Part shown: piece by piece, positions 17,970-26,780 of the stretch | Layout: every line of letters begins with the position of its first letter | Position numbering within the stretch: the first letter of the stretch is position 1 | Translations under genes and position numbers: made by a program | The notes under the pieces: generated by a model | Told to the model about the DNA's origin: nothing | The model's input: the letters and a program-made list of their open reading frames with translations, nothing else | The model's database searches: none | DNA from: Lachnospiraceae bacterium | GTDB taxonomy: Bacteria > Bacillota > Clostridia > Lachnospirales > Lachnospiraceae | DNA length: 64,000 nt | Assembly (NCBI GenBank): GCA_902363825.1 | Contig: CABJBK010000009.1 | Span: 62,001-126,000 of the forward strand | Direction of reading: 5' to 3'

Positions 17970-19100
17970 ATGCAGTTTGAGATAGATAACAAAAAAGCGA
18001 TCGCGAACCGGGGAAATCTTTTCCGGTTAAAGCAGGTGATGCGGCGTGCCGAGGCAGGGGAACCAGTTAAGGTCGGATTTATCGGAGGTTCCATTACGAT
18101 GGGATGTCTCGCGACCGAGCCGGAGCTCTGTTACGCGTATCGTGTGTATGAATGGTGGCAGGAAAAGTTCCCCAAAACAGAAGTTTCCTATATCAATGCC
18201 GGCATTGGCGCTACGACCTCGCAGTTTGCGGCAGCACGCGTGGAAAAGGATCTGTTAGATCAGAAGCCGGATGTGGTTTTTGTGGAATTTAGTGTAAATG
18301 ACGATGCAAATGAATTTTTTATGGAAACATATGAAAGTTTGATTCGAAAAATCTACACTTTTGACCAAAATACTGCTATAATAATCATAAATTGTGTGCG
18401 TTATGACGATGGCGGCAGCGCGGAAGTCTGGCACGCAAAGGTAGCAAGATATTATGAACTGCCACAGATCAGTATGCAGCGTTCCATTTATCCGGAAGTG
18501 GCGGCGGGCAGGATAAGCGCGGAGGAGATCACCGCAGATTATCTGCACCCGAACGACATCGGACATAAACTGGTCGCAGGCGTGATAGAGAGTTTCCTGG
18601 AGGAAGTGTATACCGAGAGGGAGCAAAAAGAAGCAGAAGCGGAGGAAAAAGCGCCGCTTACGGAGGCTTCCTATCAGCATGCGGTGCGTTATCGGAATGA
18701 TAACTGCGATCCGGTGATCACCGGCGGCTGGAAGAAGGATATGGAAAAGCAGAATGCGATCACGGAAGTGTTTCGGTATGGATGGACGGCAAAAGAGCCG
18801 GGATCATCCATTACCTTTGAAATCAGCGGAAGTGAGATTGCGATCCAGTACAAAAAATGTGTGAAGCACCCGGCGGTTGTCGCGGAAGCGGTCATTGACG
18901 GGGACGAGTCACAGGTGATAAAGCTGGATGCGAATTTTGAGGAAACATGGGGTGACTGTTTGTTTCTTCAGACCGTACTAAGACACGGGAAAGACGGGAA
19001 ACACGAAGTGAAGATCCGGATCCCTGTGGACTGTGGACAAGTGGCAGAACCGTTTTATCTGGCATCCGTAATTTGCTCATCAAAGCAGGGGAGAGCTTGA
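17970..19100 (+). CDS. acetyl-mannan esterase, CE17-like (SGNH hydrolase plus beta-sandwich domain)
   Basis: 376 residues, no signal peptide. The N-terminal SGNH hydrolase domain has Ser41 in GGSIT, a Gly block near GIGATTS, Asn in FSVND, and Asp190/His193 in DYLHPND. After about residue 225 comes a separate beta-rich domain (ITFEISGSEIAIQYKK onward) like the CBM35-type module of the R. intestinalis CE17 enzyme. It should remove acetyl groups from imported mannan oligosaccharides so that the mannosidase and phosphorylases can act. The domain order (SGNH first) separates it from CE2 esterases, where the beta domain comes first. No CE2-type partner is seen in this window. Confidence 0.85.
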   Translation: MQFEIDNKKAIANRGNLFRLKQVMRRAEAGEPVKVGFIGGSITMGCLATEPELCYAYRVYEWWQEKFPKTEVSYINAGIGATTSQFAAARVEKDLLDQKPDVVFVEFSVNDDANEFFMETYESLIRKIYTFDQNTAIIIINCVRYDDGGSAEVWHAKVARYYELPQISMQRSIYPEVAAGRISAEEITADYLHPNDIGHKLVAGVIESFLEEVYTEREQKEAEAEEKAPLTEASYQHAVRYRNDNCDPVITGGWKKDMEKQNAITEVFRYGWTAKEPGSSITFEISGSEIAIQYKKCVKHPAVVAEAVIDGDESQVIKLDANFEETWGDCLFLQTVLRHGKDGKHEVKIRIPVDCGQVAEPFYLASVICSSKQGRA

Positions 19101-19157
19101 GTGAGAATGTTATATACAAAGGCGTGAAGCATGGCTGGCAGATAGGGAGGAAAAACC

Positions 19158-21356
19158 ATGGCAAAAAACATTGGGAAAAAGGGAAACAAAGCGGCGGTGA
19201 AAGAAAAGATGACGAAGGTGAAGGATGCCGCAAAAAAGATCAAAGTGCCGAAGTTGTCTTTAGACGGGATCAGGATCCCGGCGCCGGGCGCGAAAAAAGA
19301 AGGTGGGAAGACTGTAAAGAGTAAAAAAGGAAACAGTAAGATCGGGTATAAACTGATCCTCGCGTTCTGCGTTCCGGTTCTTCTGATCGTCGCACTGGGA
19401 ACGGTTTCATACAATCTTTCCGTAAAGAGAATCAAGAAACAATATGAGCAGTCTGTGATGGATACTGTAGCGTCCATGAGTTTAAACTGCAATCTTCTGT
19501 GCGAAAATGTGCAGAACAAGGCGGCGGAGTTTGCAAGCAACGAGTACATACAGGCGTATTATACTAAGTCCTACAAAGCGGACGCGGCAGAGGCGCAGTC
19601 CTGCTATCGTTCGGTACAGGCGGTGCTCACCACCGTCCGTGGAACATCAAGCTATATCGCAAACTACGCAGTGTTTGGTGAAAACGGAAACGGTGTTACA
19701 TCAACGGCCAGCAATACGCCGAGGGGTGCGTACGAAGCTTATCTGGAAACAGATGAAGGGGCGCGCTTCAGTTCCGGTTCCGGAAATGAAAATCACTGGA
19801 GCGGTTACCATACCTATCTGGATGAAAATACCGAATCCAAGACGGACAGCTATGCAGTCGCTTATATGAGAACTTTTTCCAAGGGCAATGGTTTTATCAG
19901 TCTGGATATCACCACGGCGGCGATCCAGGAAGTCCTTGCGAATATCGACAACGGGGAAGGATCTTACGTTGCGTTATTTACTCCGGATCACCGTGTGCTT
20001 ACCATGGAAGACGGAAGCCTTGTAACGACAGATCTGTTTGAAGGCAGTGATGTCGAAGAACGCGCACTCGCAGCCGAAGAGACCGGAAACAGCTATGTGA
20101 ACTTTAATGGCAAAAGCTATCTGCTCTCGGTTTCTCCGATCGGAACGACCGGAATGACCGTGGCAAGCATTGTGCCGAAGGCAACGATCCTGTCCGCGGC
20201 GTCCGGGATCCGGAATACAACGATCATCATCGTGATCCTGGCATGCGTGGTCGCACTGCTGATCGGAAGTGTGATGGCGCAGGGCATCAGCCGTGAGGTT
20301 ACTGCCTTAAAGCGTCAGATGGATAAGGTATCCGCAGGAGATTTCACAACAGAATTTACGACAAAGCGCAATGACGAGTTTAAGCTGCTTGCCGGCGGAA
20401 TGACCGAGATGTTACAGAATATCAGACAGCTGATGCAGAATGTCATCGGATTTATCGCTGCGGTCAGTGAGTCTACGGAGGGCGTGGCAGCGACCGCGAG
20501 CACGATGGTAGATTCCATGAACGGCATCAACACCGCGATGGAAGAGGTTGCGCAAGGCGTTACCAGACAGGCGGAAGATACCGAAGTGGGACTGCGGGAA
20601 ATGACGAATTTCTCGGATAAACTGAATCTGGTGCATGGCAGAACTTCGGATATGCAGGAAAACTCCAATCAGGCGATGGAAGCGATCGAAAGCGGAAAAG
20701 TCATGGTTTACGAGCTTTCCGATAAGTCCAAAGCGGCAGCGGAGATCACGAACATCCTGATCGAGAACATCGCCGATGTAGAAGAAAATTCAAAGAGCAT
20801 CGGAAGCATCATCGCGACGATCAGCGAGATCGCGGAGCAGACCAACCTTCTGTCCTTAAACGCATCGATCGAGGCGGCACGCGCAGGGGAAGCGGGCAAA
20901 GGTTTTGCGGTCGTTGCGGAGGAGATCCGTAAACTCGCCGATCAGTCAGCGGAAGCAGGAAGCCATATCCGCCAGATAGTAGGTGTGATCCAGCAGAAGA
21001 CCAAAGTTACTTCGGATTCCGCGAAACGTGCGGAAGAATTCCTGAAAAATCAGGCGGAGTCGATCGAGGGTACGGTAGATATCTTCACCGAGATCAATAC
21101 CAACGTGACGAACCTGATCAGGGTGCTCGGTGAAGTGACCGGAAATATGGAAGAAATGGTTTCCGATAAAGAAAAAGTATTTGATTCGATCCGCAGTATC
21201 GCGGCTGTTTCCGAGGAGACGGCGGCATCCGCGGAAGAAGTAACAGCAACAGTAAACGGTCAGCTTTCCGATGCGGAGAAACTGGCAGCGGCGGCAGAAG
21301 AGCTGAACCAGGAAGTTTCCCGCCTGCAGGAAGCACTGAACAAATATCAGGTATAA
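19158..21356 (+). CDS. methyl-accepting chemotaxis protein inside the mannan operon
   Basis: 732 residues. It begins with an unusual basic stretch of about 60 residues (rich in Lys, with KIKVPKLSLDGIRIPAPG), then a membrane helix, an extracellular Cache-like region of about 270 residues, a second helix near residue 355, HAMP, and a signalling hairpin with [26 protein letters not shown] precedes the ATG. It lies 57 bases after the esterase gene and 24 bases before the GH1 gene, all on one strand, so it should be induced with the mannan enzymes. It may direct swimming toward mannan oligosaccharides; the ligand is not shown by the sequence. The cytoplasmic basic tail before the first helix is atypical of chemoreceptors. 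Confidence 0.92.
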   Translation: MAKNIGKKGNKAAVKEKMTKVKDAAKKIKVPKLSLDGIRIPAPGAKKEGGKTVKSKKGNSKIGYKLILAFCVPVLLIVALGTVSYNLSVKRIKKQYEQSVMDTVASMSLNCNLLCENVQNKAAEFASNEYIQAYYTKSYKADAAEAQSCYRSVQAVLTTVRGTSSYIANYAVFGENGNGVTSTASNTPRGAYEAYLETDEGARFSSGSGNENHWSGYHTYLDENTESKTDSYAVAYMRTFSKGNGFISLDITTAAIQEVLANIDNGEGSYVALFTPDHRVLTMEDGSLVTTDLFEGSDVEERALAAEETGNSYVNFNGKSYLLSVSPIGTTGMTVASIVPKATILSAASGIRNTTIIIVILACVVALLIGSVMAQGISREVTALKRQMDKVSAGDFTTEFTTKRNDEFKLLAGGMTEMLQNIRQLMQNVIGFIAAVSESTEGVAATASTMVDSMNGINTAMEEVAQGVTRQAEDTEVGLREMTNFSDKLNLVHGRTSDMQENSNQAMEAIESGKVMVYELSDKSKAAAEITNILIENIADVEENSKSIGSIIATISEIAEQTNLLSLNASIEAARAGEAGKGFAVVAEEIRKLADQSAEAGSHIRQIVGVIQQKTKVTSDSAKRAEEFLKNQAESIEGTVDIFTEINTNVTNLIRVLGEVTGNMEEMVSDKEKVFDSIRSIAAVSEETAASAEEVTATVNGQLSDAEKLAAAAEELNQEVSRLQEALNKYQV

Positions 21357-21380
21357 AAAAATAGAACTGGGAGGAACGAG

Positions 21381-23684
21381 ATGTTTCGGCAAGATTTTGC
21401 ATGGGGCGTTGCGAGCAGCGCCTACCAGATCGAAGGAAGAGATAAAGAGGATGGCTGTGGGAAAAACATATGGGACACCTTTACGGAGGAAGGCCGTGTT
21501 TACGAGGATCAGAATGCTTATGTGAGCTGTGATGAGATCCACCGCTACAAAGAAGATTTTGCGCTGATGCGTCTGCTCGGGATCAGGGCGTACCGCTTTT
21601 CCCTAAGCTGGGCCAGAATCCTGCCGGAGGGAACCGGCAGGGTCAATGAAAAGGCGATCGCGCTCTACCGCGATATGATCCTTGAGATGAAAAAGAACGG
21701 AATCACGCCGTACATCACCCTGTATCACTGGGAGTTTCCACAGGCGCTCCAGGATAGGGGCGGCTGGTTAAACGAGGACGTGATCGGCTGGTTCGGGGAA
21801 TACGCGAAAGTCGTTGCGGAGAATTTCTCGGATCTGTGTGAATATTTCTTCACGCTGAATGAGCCGCAGTGTTTTGTAGGGCTTGGACACCTGTCCGGGG
21901 TTCATGCGCCGGGCAAAAAGATGGAGGTCAAAGAGACATTCCAGATCGCGCATAACGCACTGCGCGCACACGGGCAGGCAGTGATCAACCTGCGGAAATA
22001 TGCGAAGCAGGAGATCAAGATCGGCTATGCGCCGACCTGTGGCGTGGCTTATCCGGCGACCGACAGCAAAGAGGATATCGAAGCGGCAAAGAAAGTTTAT
22101 TTCGGATTTTATAACCCGATCGATAACTGGACATGGAATGTGGCATGGTTTTCCGATCCGGTGTTCCTCGGAAGTTATCCGAAGGAAGGACTGGAAAAAT
22201 ATAAGGAGTATCTGCCCAAGATCACAAAGGAAGATATGGAACTGATCCATCAGCCGATTGATTTCATGGGACAGAATATTTACAATGGCTATCCGGTGCG
22301 CGCCGGAGCAGATGGGGAGCCGGAGTTCGTATCACGCGAGCCGGGCTTTGCCAAGACGGCGGCAAACTGGCCGGTGACGCCCGGGGCGTTTTACTGGGGC
22401 GTGCGTTTCCTCTCGGAGCGCTATCATCTGCCACTCTACATTACAGAAAACGGAATGTCCTGCCACGACAATGTGTCACGCGATGGCAGAGTACATGATC
22501 CGAATCGCATCCAGTTTCTGGATGAATATCTTTCCGCACTCTGCCGGGCAAATGATGACGGCGCGGATGTCAGGGGATATTTCCTGTGGACATTTCTTGA
22601 TAATTTTGAATGGGATAAAGGATACAATGAAAGATTCGGCATTGTATATGTCGATTTTGCAACACAAAAAAGGATTGTAAAGGATTCCGCCTACTGGTAT
22701 CAGAAGGTGATCGAATCCAACGGAAAGGAGCTTGGAATGAACAAACAGGAGACACCAATTTTATTTTTGAACCCGGTATTTACCCACAATATCTGGGGAG
22801 GAACCAGACTGCGCACCGATTTCGGCTATGAAGTAGAGGGCGATGATATCGGCGAATGCTGGGGCGTTGCGGCGCATCAGAACGGAGATGACACGATCCG
22901 TGAAGGCATTTATGCCGGAAAGAAACTGTCACAGTTGTGGAAAGAAGAGCCGGGACTTTTCGGAAATGTGGATATCGACCGTTTCCCGCTTCTCATCAAG
23001 ATCATTGACGCAAAGGACGATCTGAGTATCCAGGTTCATCCGAACGACGAATACGCAAAGGTAAATGAGAACGGCTCTTTCGGAAAGACCGAGTGCTGGT
23101 ACATCATTGACTGCCCGGAAAACGCATCCCTCGTGATCGGTCATAACGCGAAGACCAAAGAGGAATTGAGCGACATGATCCATCAGGGAAGATGGAAAGA
23201 ATTTATCCGTGAGATCCCGGTAAAGAAAGGTGATTTCATCCAGATCGATCCGGGTACGGTACATGCGATCAAGGGAGGTCTTATGATCCTTGAGACACAG
23301 CAGAACAGTGATATCACTTACCGTGTATACGATTACGACAGACTTTCCAATGGAAAGCCAAGAGAACTGCATGTCGAAAAGAGTATCGATGTGATCACAG
23401 TTCCGGCAAAATCTGTGGAAGACAGCGTAAAATCCGCTGCGCATGTGGAAAAGAACAAATTAAACGAACTGTATTCCTGCCAGTATTACAAGGTGTTTAA
23501 GATCGAGCTGGACGGAAAGATGGAGTTTGAGCAGGAATATCCGTTCCTTATCATGTCTGTACTGGAAGGGGATGCACTGTTAAACGGACAGCGTATCAAA
23601 AAGGGAGATCACTTTATTCTTCCAAACGGATATGGAAAAGTAGAACTTCAGGGAAATCTGGAGATCATCGCATCTACGATCTAA
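21381..23684 (+). CDS. GH1 beta-glycosidase fused to mannose-6-phosphate isomerase
   Basis: One 767-codon frame encodes two complete enzymes. Residues 1-452 are a GH1 beta-glucosidase/beta-glycosidase with acid/base Glu161 (TLNEP) and nucleophile Glu356 (ITENG). Residues 453-767 are a class I mannose-6-phosphate isomerase with zinc-site motifs IQVHPND, KTECWY and GTVHAI. There is almost no linker: the GH1 part ends in VIESNGKELG and the isomerase starts at Met453. A good ribosome site and ATG are kept at the junction (22724-22739), so the isomerase might also be made alone. In the pathway, GH1 would remove glucose from glucomannan fragments and the isomerase would convert mannose 6-phosphate to fructose 6-phosphate. 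A sequencing indel or real fusion cannot be separated here. Confidence 0.88.
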   Translation: MFRQDFAWGVASSAYQIEGRDKEDGCGKNIWDTFTEEGRVYEDQNAYVSCDEIHRYKEDFALMRLLGIRAYRFSLSWARILPEGTGRVNEKAIALYRDMILEMKKNGITPYITLYHWEFPQALQDRGGWLNEDVIGWFGEYAKVVAENFSDLCEYFFTLNEPQCFVGLGHLSGVHAPGKKMEVKETFQIAHNALRAHGQAVINLRKYAKQEIKIGYAPTCGVAYPATDSKEDIEAAKKVYFGFYNPIDNWTWNVAWFSDPVFLGSYPKEGLEKYKEYLPKITKEDMELIHQPIDFMGQNIYNGYPVRAGADGEPEFVSREPGFAKTAANWPVTPGAFYWGVRFLSERYHLPLYITENGMSCHDNVSRDGRVHDPNRIQFLDEYLSALCRANDDGADVRGYFLWTFLDNFEWDKGYNERFGIVYVDFATQKRIVKDSAYWYQKVIESNGKELGMNKQETPILFLNPVFTHNIWGGTRLRTDFGYEVEGDDIGECWGVAAHQNGDDTIREGIYAGKKLSQLWKEEPGLFGNVDIDRFPLLIKIIDAKDDLSIQVHPNDEYAKVNENGSFGKTECWYIIDCPENASLVIGHNAKTKEELSDMIHQGRWKEFIREIPVKKGDFIQIDPGTVHAIKGGLMILETQQNSDITYRVYDYDRLSNGKPRELHVEKSIDVITVPAKSVEDSVKSAAHVEKNKLNELYSCQYYKVFKIELDGKMEFEQEYPFLIMSVLEGDALLNGQRIKKGDHFILPNGYGKVELQGNLEIIASTI
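22724..22739 (+). promoter_or_regulatory. internal ribosome site and start at the GH1/isomerase junction
   Basis: AAAGGAG (22724-22730) lies 6 bases before an in-frame ATG (22737-22739) that matches the normal N-terminus of ManA proteins. The same position also reads ATGA, so a TGA stop overlaps the ATG in the next frame, which is the usual junction of two separate coupled genes. Confidence 0.6.
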
Positions 23685-23700
23685 GATCAGAGACAGAGAG

Positions 23701-23745
23701 AAAAAAAAAGCAGGTTACGGTGTTGCCGTACCTGCTGCTTTTTTG
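23701..23745. terminator. bidirectional terminator at the end of the mannan operon
   Basis: GCAGGTTACGG (710-720 of the 23 kb block) pairs with CCGTACCTGC (23726-23735) with one bulge; T-run to the right and A-run to the left. The stop codon of the convergent L,D-transpeptidase gene lies inside the stem. Confidence 0.85.
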
Positions 23746-25217
23746 TCTGCGTCCGGATCGGTATACGAATACGCATTGGAGATTTTTGCAGAATTGGAAG
23801 TTAAGGAAACCGGCTCTCTGTAATAGGCGACAACCGGAGTGCCGACTTCGATGTTCTGGTAAATAGCGGTCGCGCAGTCGTATGGGACATTGATACAGCC
23901 GTGCGAGCCGGAATTGATATAGATGTTGCCGCCAAAGGCACTGCGCCAGGCAGCGTCGTGGATGCCGACGTTGTAGGCAAACGGCATAAAATACGTTACA
24001 TTGGATTCGTAGTCCTCGCCCTTTAAAACAGCAGGGCTCTGGCGGTAGACGATCTTGTAGATCCCGTCCGGGGAACCGTTGCCATTGGAAAGTTTTCCCG
24101 AAACAATGTCCGCCTCGGTCACAAGGGAACCTTCCTTATAATACCAGAGATGCTGATTGGTATAGTCGATCTCCACATAGGTATTTCCAATGTCGTCTGC
24201 TGATCTCTGGATCGCGCGCTGCTCATAAACCGGCTCTCTGGAAATAGCGGTACCGGTGGCAAGATCCGCAGAAATCTGCTCTGTCTCTTTTTTCTTGGCA
24301 ACGACCCAGCCGTAATCACCGCCGCCGATCACTATGGTGTCCCCTTTTGTCGTGATAAAATTCCGCTTGCGGCCGTAGGTGTTATATTTGCTGGCAAGCG
24401 ACTGAACATAAGCAGTAAGTTTGGCTTGATTTAGTGATACACTGTAATCGTCACCGATCTCGATCCAGTCTGCAGTCGTATTCCGGTCGAGCACTTCATT
24501 CTGATCGGTGATGTCATAGGTGATTGAAGTGGAGAGCCAGGTATTTATGGTGTCCATGCATGCGGTCAGAGCCGGATCATCGGATGTCACGGAAGGCGCG
24601 AGATAGTCGCTGTCCGTCAGCGTGAGCGTTGTCTCACCGGCGGACACGGCATCCGTAACATCTTTTTTGACTTCGTCGATGAGCAGGTGTGTACCCGGTG
24701 TTTCTGCAACCAGGGTGTAGCCATTGTCGGTCTTTTCGATGTAAGCGTCTATGGGTTCGGTGATATTTTCAGGCAGAAAACAAGGCAGTGCCGCAACAGC
24801 ATCAGACAAAAGGTCGCTGTCGTAGGTCACGGTCGTCTCCAGATCAAGCGAAGTTCCGGAAAACAGGGCGCGTGGCCATGCAAGGGAGTTCTGCTCCTGT
24901 AAGAGCGTTTCTTCCCTGGAGCCCGGCACATAGGTATAGTCGATGTCAGCCGCGCGGATGTGGTATTTGTTTCCATCCCGGTCGTAGATCGTAAGGAGGT
25001 AGGATTCGGACGCTTCTTTTATCTTGTCCTTTGCCTCATCCGGAGTCATGCCGCTGACGGACAGACCGTTGATCTCGGTGCGCCATAAAAAATGGGAGCG
25101 GAAATAGACCGCAAAAACAATATATAAAATAAGGAACAGTAAAACCGGGATCCCAAAGCCAAGGATCAGCCCCTTCGTGAGGCAGGAACGCCGCCTTCTT
25201 TTTCTTCTTTTTGGCAT
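23715..25217 (-). CDS. L,D-transpeptidase with YkuD domain
   Basis: 500 residues. A short very basic N-terminus (residues 1-14) and one membrane helix (about 16-38) place the rest outside the membrane. The middle carries a peptidoglycan-binding domain of the type found in VanW/YkuD proteins (DEAKDKIKEA onward). The C-terminal YkuD domain (about 335-470) has HDAAWR and the catalytic SHGCINVP with Cys near residue 441. Such enzymes make 3-3 cross-links in peptidoglycan or attach proteins to it. It ends in a disordered tail. The gene converges on the mannan operon and its stop codon lies in the shared terminator. Confidence 0.92.
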   Translation of the reverse strand: MPKRRKRRRRSCLTKGLILGFGIPVLLFLILYIVFAVYFRSHFLWRTEINGLSVSGMTPDEAKDKIKEASESYLLTIYDRDGNKYHIRAADIDYTYVPGSREETLLQEQNSLAWPRALFSGTSLDLETTVTYDSDLLSDAVAALPCFLPENITEPIDAYIEKTDNGYTLVAETPGTHLLIDEVKKDVTDAVSAGETTLTLTDSDYLAPSVTSDDPALTACMDTINTWLSTSITYDITDQNEVLDRNTTADWIEIGDDYSVSLNQAKLTAYVQSLASKYNTYGRKRNFITTKGDTIVIGGGDYGWVVAKKKETEQISADLATGTAISREPVYEQRAIQRSADDIGNTYVEIDYTNQHLWYYKEGSLVTEADIVSGKLSNGNGSPDGIYKIVYRQSPAVLKGEDYESNVTYFMPFAYNVGIHDAAWRSAFGGNIYINSGSHGCINVPYDCATAIYQNIEVGTPVVAYYREPVSLTSNSAKISNAYSYTDPDADKKAAGTATP

Positions 25218-25461
25218 AATAAATCCTTTCTGTGAATAACCTGTTGTTTATTACCTAAGATAGCACAAAACCTGAAAAAAAGGTAGTGAAAAAATCAGGT
25301 ATTTAATGGAATAAAGGAAAAATTAAGAAACGCGTCTGGGAATGGAGAGGTGACAGTTTATAGATATGCTGTGCAGGCGGAAAAAATGAAAAGAAATGAT
25401 TGTTTTTTTTGAAGGAAAAGAATAAAATAGTCCTGATAATGAGGAATATGAGGGGGAGCAT

Positions 25462-26631
25462 ATGATAGAACTGTTAGCAAAGCTTTTATTAAAAGATACA
25501 TCAGACAGCAAAGATCCCGCGGTGCGCAGGGGATATGGAAGGATCAGCTGCATCGTGGGGATCGTTTTGAACATTATCCTGTTTGCCGGGAAATATATGG
25601 CGGGCATGCTCAGCCGGTCGGTCGCGGTCATGGCGGATTCCTTTAACAATCTCTCGGATGCCGGCTCTTCGGTCATCACCCTTGTCGGTTTTCAGATGGC
25701 GGGAAAGAAGGCAGATCTGGAGCATCCGTTCGGACACGGAAGGGTGGAATACCTCTCCGGGCTTATCGTGTCCGCGATGATTCTCGTTATGGGCGTCGAA
25801 CTGTTACGGACTTCCGTAAAAAAGATCATCCACCCGGAGACGGTGGATACCAGCCTGGTGGCGTTCGTGGTACTGATCGCCGCGATCTGCGTGAAACTTT
25901 ATATGGCTTCTTATAATAGGAAGATAGGAAAAAAGATCAATTCAGCGGCGATGAAAGCGACAGCCGCGGACAGTCTGAGTGACGTGGTGGCTACGAGCGT
26001 GGTCTTTCTCTCCATGCTGATCACAAAATTTACCGGACGAAATGTCGATGGGATCTGCGGTGTGCTGGTCGCACTCTTTATCCTGCAGACCGGTTATGGG
26101 GCGGCGAAAGATACGTTAAGCCCGCTGCTTGGGCAGGCGCCGAGACCGGAACTGGTAGAACAGATCGATCAGATCGTCATGTCACATGGGCAGATCGTCG
26201 GGATGCATGATCTGATCGTGCACGATTACGGACCTGGCAGATGTATGATTTCACTGCATGCGGAAGTGCCGGGGGATGGAGGAATTTACGAGATGCATGA
26301 CCTGATCGATTCCATTGAGCGGGAACTGAAGGAAAAGCTGGATTGCGACGCGGTGATCCATATGGATCCGATCAACGTAAATGATGTGGAGATTGCCGGC
26401 ATGAGGCAGAAGGTGTCGGACATCATCACTGCGGAAAATGACCGGATGAGCATTCATGATTTCCGTATGATCAAGGGACCGACCCATACCAATGTGGTGT
26501 TTGATATTGTCCTGCCCGGCGACTGCAAGATGAGTGATGAGGAGGCAAAGCGCTGGGTTTCGGAGCTGATGGAGAAAAATTTTGAAAATGTGTACGCGAT
26601 CGTAAACGTAGACCATGATTATACGCGCTGA
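25462..26631 (+). CDS. cation diffusion facilitator family metal transporter
   Basis: 389 residues with about six membrane helices followed by a cytoplasmic ferredoxin-like domain and a further C-terminal extension. The paired metal-site motifs are visible: DSFNNLSD in helix 2 and ADSLSD in helix 5, with [11 protein letters not shown] between helices 2 and 3. Members export Zn2+, Fe2+, Mn2+ or other divalent ions in exchange for protons; sequence alone does not fix the metal. GGGGGAG precedes the ATG. The 244 bases upstream separate it from the divergent transpeptidase and are AT-rich, with no strong promoter that I could fix. Confidence 0.92.
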   Translation: MIELLAKLLLKDTSDSKDPAVRRGYGRISCIVGIVLNIILFAGKYMAGMLSRSVAVMADSFNNLSDAGSSVITLVGFQMAGKKADLEHPFGHGRVEYLSGLIVSAMILVMGVELLRTSVKKIIHPETVDTSLVAFVVLIAAICVKLYMASYNRKIGKKINSAAMKATAADSLSDVVATSVVFLSMLITKFTGRNVDGICGVLVALFILQTGYGAAKDTLSPLLGQAPRPELVEQIDQIVMSHGQIVGMHDLIVHDYGPGRCMISLHAEVPGDGGIYEMHDLIDSIERELKEKLDCDAVIHMDPINVNDVEIAGMRQKVSDIITAENDRMSIHDFRMIKGPTHTNVVFDIVLPGDCKMSDEEAKRWVSELMEKNFENVYAIVNVDHDYTR

Positions 26632-26713
26632 ATTGCAAAAATCGTATAAAAAATCATAAAAGACAAAAAATGCCGAAAATTTACAAAAATTCCCAAAACA
26701 CGCCAGAATGTGC

Positions 26714-26719
26714 TATAAT
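26714..26719 (+). promoter_or_regulatory. probable -10 box of the Cache chemoreceptor gene
   Basis: TATAAT at 26714-26719, preceded at 18 bases by TTCCCA (26690-26695). It lies in the gap before the start at 26781. I looked for a flagellar sigma-28 promoter in the same gap; there is a GCCGAAAA at 26672 but no TAAA at the right distance. Confidence 0.45.
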
Positions 26720-26780
26720 AAGTATATGCAATATGATAACCACCGGTCAAAAGCACTGGCGTAAAAAGGGAGAAAAAGAT

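Noticed and set aside
18361..18382. TTGACC ... TATAAT inside the esterase gene as an internal promoter
   Set aside because: The spacing between the boxes is only about 10 bases, far from 17.
26657..26680. Flagellar sigma-28 promoter before the sCache chemoreceptor
   Set aside because: GCCGAAAA is present, but the nearest TAAA is 11 bases away instead of about 15, and a sigma-A type TATAAT lies closer to the gene.
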